IMG/VR virus record: IMGVR_UViG_3300030106_005773 | Location: 1-27,211 of that record | Length of the DNA: 27,211 nt | Strand: one strand, 5' to 3' | DNA from: a virus | In this document: positions 22,652-27,211 of the stretch, one piece after another | Layout: the number at the start of each line of letters is the position of its first letter | Position numbering within the stretch: the first letter of the stretch is position 1 | The notes under the pieces: generated by a model | What the model was told of the DNA's origin: nothing | The model's database searches: none | The model's input: only the letters and a program-made list of their open reading frames with translations | Position numbers and translations under genes: made by a program

Positions 22652-22979
22652 AATAGAAAAAGACATCCCATGTCCTTCCCCCAAAGAGCAGAAAGCAAAC
22701 AGAGTACACAAAAAAAGTGAAACCAAATACTCTTTTTTAGAGACCATTGAAAGTGGGAGCAGTTTTGAGTGTACTTGGGGCGAGGCTCAAGGAATCATTA
22801 AAAAATGCAGATCTCATAAATCACGAGATATTATTGGAGTACAAAGGTGGATTGACAAAAAGCCATACAGTGATCACACTATGTATTCTAGAAAGAAAGC
22901 AAAGGTAAGAGTCTGGATATATGAAAGAGAATTAGTACCAGAATGGTTAAGGGAGCGTCTAGATAGAGAGGGTAAATAG
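22638..22979 (+). CDS. Small basic hypothetical protein (113 aa)
   Basis: A basic protein with a disordered Lys-rich N-terminus and a C-terminal globular part (CTWGEAQGIIKKCRSH, KAKVRVWIYERELVPEWLRERL). The pattern of a short helix, basic loop and strand suggests nucleic-acid binding, but nothing specific. It ends a run of five tightly overlapped genes starting at 21765. Confidence 0.78.
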   Translation: MKNFKIEKDIPCPSPKEQKANRVHKKSETKYSFLETIESGSSFECTWGEAQGIIKKCRSHKSRDIIGVQRWIDKKPYSDHTMYSRKKAKVRVWIYERELVPEWLRERLDREGK

Positions 22980-22983
22980 GGTA

Positions 22984-22989
22984 TATAAT
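22984..22989 (+). promoter_or_regulatory. TATAAT box candidate in 119-base gap
   Basis: A consensus -10 hexamer lies just after the stop of the preceding gene, but no convincing -35 is visible. The gap (22980-23098) is AT-rich and ends with AGGAGG before 23099. A promoter here is plausible but weakly supported. Confidence 0.35.
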
Positions 22990-23098
22990 ATAGTATAAAT
23001 TTTAGACAAAAGAAGAACAAACGAGGCTTTATAAAGAGTTGCATCAATTATATACTAAAGGTTGAAAGTAAACAGGTTTTTAAAGAAAGGAGGAACCT

Positions 23099-23503
23099 AT
23101 GACAACAAACAAACAAGACATTAAAACTGAAGAGCTTGCGAAGATATGTAGAGCAATACCTCAAGAAGTTTTCATTGATACCTTTTGCGACGGACATACT
23201 ATATGGGATCCTGAGCGGTTTCATAAAATGGGCTTCCCTGTTGAGTACATCAAACAATTTGTATTCAAAGAACAGTCTGACGGCACGAGCAAAGGCACTA
23301 TCTATGTTAATGGCGAGGCAGTAGCCGAACTGGAGGGAGTCACGAGTCTTTCTGTGCTTCATGACTTAGCTCAACGATTCGGACTGCATCAGGCAATAAA
23401 GAACAGCGATGGTATGATGGGTAGAGGTTTTAGAGTGCAAGCTCTAGCTAGACCTATGTATGAGTGGCTACACAAAGAGTTCAAAGGTGGAGATCATGAG
23501 TAA
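23099..23503 (+). CDS. Hypothetical protein (134 aa)
   Basis: A strong AAAGGAGG site precedes the start. Soluble mixed alpha/beta protein; notable segments are a Phe/Tyr-rich centre and an IYVNGEAVAELEGVTSLSVLHDLAQRFG stretch that could be a strand-turn-helix. No recognised domain. It opens an accessory operon of six small genes, most overlapping. Confidence 0.82.
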   Translation: MTTNKQDIKTEELAKICRAIPQEVFIDTFCDGHTIWDPERFHKMGFPVEYIKQFVFKEQSDGTSKGTIYVNGEAVAELEGVTSLSVLHDLAQRFGLHQAIKNSDGMMGRGFRVQALARPMYEWLHKEFKGGDHE

Positions 23504-23798
23504 GGAGAAAAACATAAATGGCACTAACAATATTGACCGCATTAGGATATGCGATAGTAATGTATCTAGTATATTGGATTCTGTTCGGCAGGAGTTAGAT
23601 GAGTTAGAAGTGGGATTCGGTGCAGTAAACACCGACATTTCTGCTCGTGACGAAGGACAGATAAATGAGAGAGCATTGCTCTCTAAAGTAAGGGGTCACG
23701 CAGATAGTTCGGCTCGGGTATTAAGTAAGTATCTGGTCGCACTCTGTATGGTTCTCAAAAAGCTTGACAAACAAGCAGGAGCAGAAAATGACAACTAA
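23496..23798 (+). CDS. Small helical hypothetical protein (100 aa)
   Basis: The start at 23496, behind GGTGGAG, is preferred over an in-frame ATG at 23460 that lacks a ribosome-binding site and would overlap the preceding gene by 44 bases. The product is helical with two amphipathic helices (SSILDSVRQELDELEVG; SARVLSKYLVALCMVLKKL). The second is hydrophobic enough to be membrane-associated, but not clearly transmembrane. Overlaps both neighbours. Confidence 0.78.
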   Translation: MSKEKNINGTNNIDRIRICDSNVSSILDSVRQELDELEVGFGAVNTDISARDEGQINERALLSKVRGHADSSARVLSKYLVALCMVLKKLDKQAGAENDN

Positions 23799-24048
23799 AA
23801 TGATAGAAGGTCTAAACAGAGAGGATGGCTTTGAACCATTCCATATATTAGAGGAGAGTGATCCTTTGCTTGAAGTAAAGAATCCTTTCTCTGGTGTGAC
23901 GGCAAAGCTCACACCCGAAGCAGAGGCTGTTTACTCTTACATAAAGGGAACGGAGGCAATGGGTCTCCAACAGACAAAGCAGTTCCGTATCTGTTTAGAC
24001 TGGTTCAGGAAACACTATCCTGAAGAGTACATGACCTTGTTAGATTAA
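23788..24048 (+). CDS. Small hypothetical protein (86 aa)
   Basis: The start at 23788 has CAGGAG 5 bases upstream; an earlier in-frame ATG at 23764 has none. The product contains NPFSGVTAKLTPEAEAVYSYIKG and ends FRICLDWFRKHYPEEYMTLLD: a compact alpha-helical domain of the type repeatedly seen in tailed-phage genomes without known function. A perfect hairpin follows the stop. Confidence 0.82.
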   Translation: MTTKMIEGLNREDGFEPFHILEESDPLLEVKNPFSGVTAKLTPEAEAVYSYIKGTEAMGLQQTKQFRICLDWFRKHYPEEYMTLLD

Positions 24049-24060
24049 GGTCTCATCCAA

Positions 24061-24084
24061 GGGTAGACGGACCTCCGTCTACCC
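24061..24084 (+). repeat. Perfect 11-bp hairpin in a 5' leader
   Basis: GGGTAGACGGA (24061-24071) and TCCGTCTACCC (24074-24084) are exact complements separated by only 2 bases (in practice a 10-bp stem with a 4-base loop). It lies 12 bases after one stop and about 6 bases before the AAGGAG of the next gene. It is very stable but has no T-run, so it is more likely an mRNA end-protection or processing element than a terminator. Confidence 0.75.
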
Positions 24085-24103
24085 GAACTAAGGAGATGCA
24101 ATT

Positions 24104-24283
24104 ATGAAAGAAAAATGTTATCAAATAGTAATAGACAGTAATAGAGTTAAAACTATCTATGCTAAAAATAAAAAGGAGGCGATTGCAAAAGGTAGAGTTG
24201 AATATGAAGGAGCAACGATTACTGCAATCAAACATATTGGGGACAATAATACAGAGTCCGAATGGGAGATACTAAAACAATGA
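24104..24283 (+). CDS. Small basic hypothetical protein (59 aa)
   Basis: ATG at 24104 with AAGGAG upstream. It has a beta-alpha-beta pattern (KCYQIVIDSNRVKTIYAKNKKEA IAKGRVEY), similar in layout to the DpnD/PcfM-like protein at 21495 but basic in the middle. The stop overlaps the start region of the next gene. Confidence 0.78.
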   Translation: MKEKCYQIVIDSNRVKTIYAKNKKEAIAKGRVEYEGATITAIKHIGDNNTESEWEILKQ

Positions 24284-24456
24284 TGACCGAATACGAACTT
24301 ATGTCCGCCATAGAAAATGAACTACCCGATGTCAAATGGTATTACATCGGGAGTGCTAAAAATAGACTTGTCATAGAATTTGTAGTAGATAACGACCTAG
24401 AGTTTAATGATCTTACGGTTTTAAACGTGAGGAATAAAAATAATGAAACCAAGTAA
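24280..24456 (+). CDS. Small acidic hypothetical protein (58 aa)
   Basis: Two adjacent ATGs at 24280 and 24283 overlap the previous stop; GGGAGA about 10 bases upstream can serve as ribosome-binding site. An ATG at 24262 is possible but lies before that site. Alpha-beta pattern with a C-terminal acidic strand (VIEFVVDNDLEFNDLTVLNV). No family recognised. Overlaps the following gene by 14 bases. Confidence 0.7.
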   Translation: MMTEYELMSAIENELPDVKWYYIGSAKNRLVIEFVVDNDLEFNDLTVLNVRNKNNETK

Positions 24457-24700
24457 AATAGAAATCAACAAAATGGTAAGGGATTATTTGGACATAGCAA
24501 AGGAGGAACACCTTGAAGAACAAGCCATAGTCAATGGTTCGCTTAAAGAGTGGACTACTGATAATGACCGTGCATGCTTGATCGCGGCGTTAAGTGATCT
24601 TTTGTGTAATAATGATAAGGCCTTGCAAGATTTTGAAAAAGCAATGATCAATAAAAACAGAGATCTCGCTCTTCTGGAAAGAAGAAAAAAGAAGATTTAG
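24443..24700 (+). CDS. Small helical hypothetical protein (85 aa)
   Basis: GAGGA precedes ATG 24443. Entirely helical, with a Lys-rich C-terminus (LALLERRKKKI). No recognised domain. It is the last gene of the replication/accessory block; a strong terminator follows 110 bases downstream. Confidence 0.75.
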   Translation: MKPSKIEINKMVRDYLDIAKEEHLEEQAIVNGSLKEWTTDNDRACLIAALSDLLCNNDKALQDFEKAMINKNRDLALLERRKKKI

Positions 24701-24809
24701 TGTTGCAATGATCAAAAATGAGGTATATGGTGAAATTATGTATGAAATCTGTTTTCATATTGGACTTCTCACATAGGTTGGTTCGCTGACCCCTACCAAC
24801 GCTCATTTT

Positions 24810-24857
24810 AGACGTCGAGAGTTTTTGCATTTATCTTTCTCTCGGCGTCTTTTTTTA
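24810..24857 (+). terminator. Strong Rho-independent terminator
   Basis: AGACGTCGAGAG (24810-24821) pairs with CTCTCGGCGTCT (24839-24850): 12 pairs with one G-U, 17-base loop, directly followed by a run of seven T. This is the clearest intrinsic terminator in the window and closes the accessory gene block. Confidence 0.9.
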
Positions 24858-25154
24858 TTGGGTTGTTGTATTATTACTCATAAACCATAGACCAATGTTC
24901 TGATTGTCTAATAGGCTTGTTAGATTGCATCTTAGTATTTTTAGGTAGGGTAGTTGCTAACTAGTTATGGACAATGGTCCGAGGTTCAATAGACTATTCG
25001 TCGATTATACTAGATAGTTTTCTATATATAGGAAAAGATGGAATACTCTAATTTAGTATTTTAAGATTGGAGAATATACAATATCTTAATATCTGTTATA
25101 AATCAAAGACTTAACAAAAAGTGATATCACTAATCCAATATCTAGTGAACTAGA

Positions 25155-25171
25155 TTCGAGGTCTACGCGAA
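25155..25171 (+). repeat. Second copy of TTCG(A)GGTCTACGCGAA motif
   Basis: TTCGAGGTCTACGCGAA, matching TTCGGGTCTACGCGAA at 5987-6002 with one inserted base. Both copies lie in gene-free gaps upstream of new transcripts. TTCG and CGAA at the ends form a short dyad. Confidence 0.6.
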
Positions 25172-25194
25172 GATTTTACAAGATAAATAAGTTA

Positions 25195-25223
25195 TTAACA
25201 TCCTGTGTGTTTCGTCCTATAAT
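25195..25223 (+). promoter_or_regulatory. Sigma70-like promoter for the packaging genes
   Basis: TTAACA (25195-25200), a 17-base spacer and TATAAT (25218-25223), 20 bases before the ATG at 25244, with AAAGGAGG between. This is the best-spaced promoter in the window and would drive terminase small subunit and nuclease. Confidence 0.75.
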
Positions 25224-25243
25224 ACAAACTAAAGGAGGAAACG

Positions 25244-25783
25244 ATGCCAAAAGCAAAAGCAACTCATAAGAACACTCTTGAGGTGGTTGCCAATCCCAGA
25301 ACGGAAAAGATGATAACACCTAAACAAGAGGAGTTTTGTCGTCTGTATGTATGTGAGGACATATCACAAACTGAGGCTGCTCTCAAAGCAGGATATTCTA
25401 AAAAGTCCGCTCATGCCATTGCGTCCCAGCTACTTAACGGACAGCGATACCCTCATGTAGTTAATAGGATTAGAGAACTGAAAATAGAATTGTCTAAGAA
25501 ATATGAAGTCACATTTGAAGGACATGTGCAAAAGTTAGCACAGATTCGTGATGAGGCTCTAGCAAACGGCAACTATCCAGCGGCAGTCGCAGCTGAAACA
25601 AAAAGAGGACAAGCAGCAGGATTATACATTGACCGCAAAGAAATCCTACATGGTAAAATTGATCAAATGTCAAGAGAAGAAGTCGTCAGGGAAATACGAA
25701 GATTACAAGAAGAGTTTCCTGCACTTGGGTCTGTTATTGAGGGGAACATTGTTGTAGAAGAGGATGAAGAAAAAGCTGACTGA
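25244..25783 (+). CDS. terS: Terminase small subunit
   Basis: A 179-residue protein of the terminase small-subunit family (Terminase_2, PF03592). Residues 25-60, ITPKQEEFCRLYVCEDISQTEAALKAGYSKKSAHAIASQLL, match the DNA-recognition helix-turn-helix region closely. The helical oligomerisation region follows, and the acidic C-terminus would contact the large subunit. It recognises phage DNA and starts packaging. Length is normal for the family. A strong AAAGGAGG and promoter precede it, and its end overlaps the nuclease gene by 20 bases. The large subunit is not in the window and probably lies downstream. Confidence 0.93.
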   Translation: MPKAKATHKNTLEVVANPRTEKMITPKQEEFCRLYVCEDISQTEAALKAGYSKKSAHAIASQLLNGQRYPHVVNRIRELKIELSKKYEVTFEGHVQKLAQIRDEALANGNYPAAVAAETKRGQAAGLYIDRKEILHGKIDQMSREEVVREIRRLQEEFPALGSVIEGNIVVEEDEEKAD

Positions 25784-26192
25784 GTCTGACTTTTGGAAAG
25801 GACTCAAGAAAAACACAGAAGATTACGGGGTGTATTGGAGCAGAGTTGAAACCCTATCTTGTCCTGGAATACCAGACCTACACGGCATGAAAGATGGGGT
25901 AGGATTTTGGATAGAATTGAAGGTTCACAGGTTAAAGTCGCTAAAGAATATCTTACTGAGACCTCACCAAATCGCTTGGCAAACCAGATACTGTAGTCAT
26001 GGAGGACTAGTTGTGAACTTGGTTGCTCATCCTTCGTCCCAGACCATAAATATATTCCATGGTACAAGAGCCATTGAGATAGCAGGTCAGGACACCGAGA
26101 ACCATGGATCGTGTTCTCCAGACTGGAGCTCCACAGAAGATTTTAGAGGAGCCATTGACTACATTGTATCATACGGGAAACAGAAACAATAG
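25764..26192 (+). CDS. PD-(D/E)xK nuclease, VRR-NUC / resolvase-like
   Basis: A 142-residue nuclease with the PD-(D/E)xK core: SRVETLSCPGIPDLHG (D38), then GFWIELKV (E51, K53), and a downstream helix RPHQIAWQTRYCSHGG with Gln62-like positions. The spacing matches the compact VRR-NUC and Holliday-junction-resolvase-like phage families. Between TerS and the presumed large terminase it could trim or resolve branched DNA before packaging. It overlaps the TerS end and is followed by a regulatory gap. The family is clear; the exact subfamily is not. Confidence 0.9.
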   Translation: MKKKLTESDFWKGLKKNTEDYGVYWSRVETLSCPGIPDLHGMKDGVGFWIELKVHRLKSLKNILLRPHQIAWQTRYCSHGGLVVNLVAHPSSQTINIFHGTRAIEIAGQDTENHGSCSPDWSSTEDFRGAIDYIVSYGKQKQ

Positions 26193-26201
26193 ACATTGAG
26201 A

Positions 26202-26263
26202 CTCTCGTTATCTCCCATGGTCGAGAGAGAAAGATCCTCTGTCTTTGGACAAAGGATTCTCTC
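26202..26263 (+). promoter_or_regulatory. Overlapping, mutually exclusive hairpins
   Basis: CTCTCG (26202-26207) can pair with CGAGAG (26222-26227). GAGAGAA (26225-26231) can instead pair with TTCTCTC (26257-26263), and inside it CTTTG/CAAAG is a further small stem. The two stems share GAG and so compete, an attenuator-like arrangement. There is no T-run, so it is not a classical terminator. Confidence 0.4.
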
Positions 26264-26336
26264 AAATAAATACACGCATAGAGGAAGAATGATGATGACG
26301 ATTTTTAGAATAAGACAAATAAAGAGTAATAATGAC

Positions 26337-26364
26337 TTGCAATCTACGTTCATGAGAGTATACT
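26337..26364 (+). promoter_or_regulatory. Promoter candidate before 26421 gene
   Basis: TTGCAA (26337-26342), a 16-base spacer and TATACT (26359-26364), about 55 bases before the ATG at 26421. A reasonable sigma70-like match in a 228-base gap between genes. Confidence 0.5.
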
Positions 26365-26420
26365 ATTAGTAAGGATGGCAACAGGTATTGTCGTCCATAA
26401 CTCAAAGAAAGGAGTTAGTC

Positions 26421-26837
26421 ATGCAAAAATCATTGACAAAAAGTCCTGTCGCAAAAGCTACTATTAAAAAAGCTGAGCTTTTGGTAAAGGACAAAGAACT
26501 CTCTTACGATGACATCTGGAAGTTTGTACAAGATCAAGCTGGAGGCAATGAGGCAAATGTCCTTATCGTACCACTTGATAATGTTGACCTAAAAGGTGAC
26601 AGACCTGTGCCGTTTGGATACGGAGGTAAAGTAGGAGGCGTTCGTCAAAGGATCCAGGATGGGATGCTTAAAGGCATAGACGGCGACAGATCCTTGAAAA
26701 AAGTGCTTGACACTTTTGCAAAGGACGGTCACAGTCGTAAAAAGCCTGTCTGTCTGCACGCACTGATGCACGGAGGATATTCGTCTAGTAGTAAATACTG
26801 GATGACTCCGTTTATCAAGCTTGTAGTACAAGGATAA
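26421..26837 (+). CDS. Hypothetical protein (138 aa)
   Basis: The start at 26421 is set by AAAGGAG (26408-26414); a longer upstream frame from a TTG at 26388 lacks such a site. A basic N-terminus is followed by a compact domain containing VPFGYGGKVGGVRQRIQDGML and HALMHGGYSSSSKYWMTPFIKL. No recognised family. It sits in the packaging region. Two strong hairpins directly follow it. Confidence 0.82.
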   Translation: MQKSLTKSPVAKATIKKAELLVKDKELSYDDIWKFVQDQAGGNEANVLIVPLDNVDLKGDRPVPFGYGGKVGGVRQRIQDGMLKGIDGDRSLKKVLDTFAKDGHSRKKPVCLHALMHGGYSSSSKYWMTPFIKLVVQG

Positions 26838-26844
26838 CGGACAA

Positions 26845-26914
26845 GGACTGGGAGGCATCTAGTTTCCCAGTCCCAGCCCATCCCATTCCCCGAGAGAATC
26901 CATGTTTCTCGGGG
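26845..26914 (+). terminator. Tandem hairpins, possible transcript end
   Basis: GGACTGGGA (26845-26853) pairs with TCCCAGTCC (26865-26873), loop 11. Then CCCCGAGA (26888-26895) pairs with TCTCGGGG (26907-26914), with two more inner pairs and a 7-base loop. Only a weak T-rich stretch (GTTTTCTT) follows about 10 bases later. Placement after a stop codon suggests a terminator or a 3'-end protecting structure. Confidence 0.6.
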
Positions 26915-26946
26915 CGTTAGCCGTTTTCTTGATAGCTATAGGTATA

Positions 26947-27030
26947 TGATGATGATTGATGATGACGATGATTGATGATGATGAAGATTGATGATGACGC
27001 AAGAAGTAGAAGAATTCTTCATCAATCATC
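26947..27030. repeat. GATGAT-rich imperfect tandem repeat with inverted arm
   Basis: Three imperfect copies of a GATGATTGATGATGAC-like unit (about 13-19 bases; 26951-26966, 26967-26985, 26986-26998). The segment TCATCAATCATC (27019-27030) is the exact complement of GATGATTGATGA (26967-26978, also at 26951), and GAAGAATTCTTC (27009-27020) is a perfect palindrome in the loop. The 13-base TGATGATGACGAT also occurs at 26290-26302. Confidence 0.65.
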
Positions 27031-27065
27031 CTCTAAGAAAAAATAAGATTTGAGGACATTAGTCG

Positions 27066-27099
27066 TTAGACAATAGTGACTTTATACTATAAGTATAAA
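27066..27099 (+). promoter_or_regulatory. Promoter candidate with short dyad before the last gene
   Basis: TTAGAC (27066-27071), a 16-base spacer and TATAAG (27088-27093). The inverted repeat TTTATAC-TATAA-GTATAAA (27081-27099) covers the -10 region and could bind a regulator. AGGAGG and the ATG at 27126 follow. Confidence 0.4.
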
Positions 27100-27125
27100 T
27101 AAATAACATTTTAGGAGGTCATAAA

Positions 27126-27211
27126 ATGGGATACTCAAATTATTGGACACAAGATAAGTCATTTAGCGATGACGAATGGAAACAGATAAAAGATGAGTAC
27201 AACTATATTAA
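27126..27211 (+). CDS. Hypothetical protein, 3' end beyond window
   Basis: ATG behind a perfect AGGAGG (27113-27118, 7 bases before). The first 28 residues begin MGYSNYWTQDKSFSDDEWKQI. This kind of N-terminus, with an aromatic Tyr-Trp-Thr start and a 'F-x-D-x-E-W' helix, is familiar from unannotated marine phage proteins, but I know no function. The frame is open to the window edge, so the gene is partial. Confidence 0.8.
   Translation, partial: MGYSNYWTQDKSFSDDEWKQIKDEYNYI

Larger units (their letters stand above)
24701..25243. other. 543-base gene-free control region
   Basis: No convincing gene on either strand. It contains a strong terminator (24810-24857), an AT-rich stretch with TTTTC-N9-GAAAA (near 25020), AAAGACTTAACA (25105-25116), the palindrome AGTGATATCACT (25120-25131), ATCTAG-TGAA-CTAGAT (25140-25155), the second copy of GGTCTACGCGAA (25160-25171) and a good promoter (25195-25223). 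It separates the replication/accessory block from the packaging genes. It is a candidate for a major transcriptional switch and possibly a replication origin; the origin idea is inference. Confidence 0.6.

Noticed and set aside
24708-24776. 22-codon frame after the last accessory gene
   Set aside because: No ribosome-binding site and no recognisable feature in the peptide; probably chance.
25150-25175. tRNA T-arm-like GATTCGAGGTC, possible tRNA remnant or attachment site
   Set aside because: No matching acceptor, D or anticodon arms can be folded around it, and there is no integrase in the window.
891-26858. Many minus-strand reading frames of 60-120 codons
   Set aside because: All lie opposite well-supported + strand genes, have odd composition (Ser/Phe/Leu-rich), lack ribosome-binding sites and show no motif; they are shadows of AT-rich coding DNA.
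26947-27000. CRISPR-like array
   Set aside because: The units are short, imperfect and directly adjacent, without unique spacers; it is a simple tandem repeat.

Overview
This window is a stretch of a double-stranded DNA tailed-phage genome. Every convincing gene lies on the + strand. Genes are tightly packed with ATGA/TAATG-type overlaps, the DNA is AT-rich (by eye, not computed), and lysines are mostly AAA. The gene set is that of a lytic-type virus of an AT-rich marine alphaproteobacterium: an SF2 SNF2-like helicase, a TOTE-type primase-polymerase, a UvrD-like helicase, a family A DNA polymerase, a thymidylate-synthase-like enzyme, a base-hypermodification protein, terminase small subunit and a PD-(D/E)xK nuclease. 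Overall it resembles uncultured marine (SAR11/SAR116-type) phages. The host assignment is inference from composition and gene content. No integrase, tRNA, CRISPR array or insertion sequence was found.

Layout. (1) 1-4401: the end of a late structural module, a 329-aa protein and a 1131-aa putative internal virion protein. (2) 4402-11163: replication module. It holds a SNF2-like helicase, three unassigned proteins (one coiled-coil, one acidic-tailed and possibly ssDNA-binding), a small protein, an AEP/TOTE primase and an SF1 helicase whose start overlaps the primase stop. (3) 11164-13148: a promoter region with a perfect DnaA-box match, a DUF932 protein and small genes. (4) 13135-16732: a probable thymidine-hypermodification cassette. 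It has a protein of the 5-hmdU kinase helical-domain / alpha-glutamyl-putrescinyl-thymine pyrophosphorylase group, a GT4-like glycosyltransferase, a thymidylate synthase/dUMP hydroxymethylase-family enzyme and an Nmad1-like (DUF1599) protein. (5) 16733-19309: a tiny zinc ribbon, DNA polymerase A and an HD 5'-nucleotidase. (6) 19310-24700: about 18 very small accessory genes, including zinc ribbons, a 27-aa membrane peptide and a stand-alone helicase-associated domain. (7) 24701-25243: a gene-free control region with a strong terminator and a series of operator-like palindromes. (8) 25244-27211: the packaging module begins (terminase small subunit, PD-(D/E)xK nuclease, an unknown protein, and the start of a gene cut by the window end).

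Together the genes cover priming, unwinding and DNA synthesis, remodelling of the thymidine pool, and probably decoration of the DNA after synthesis, followed by packaging. The most notable regulatory signal is a pair of promoters (19332 and 21731) with identical architecture. Each places an ATG exactly six bases after the -10 box, implying leaderless mRNAs, and one of them reveals an otherwise overlooked 27-aa membrane peptide. A second theme is a set of intergenic hairpins placed between a stop codon and the next Shine-Dalgarno sequence. A third is a long motif around GGTCTACGCGAA that occurs in only two intergenic regions.
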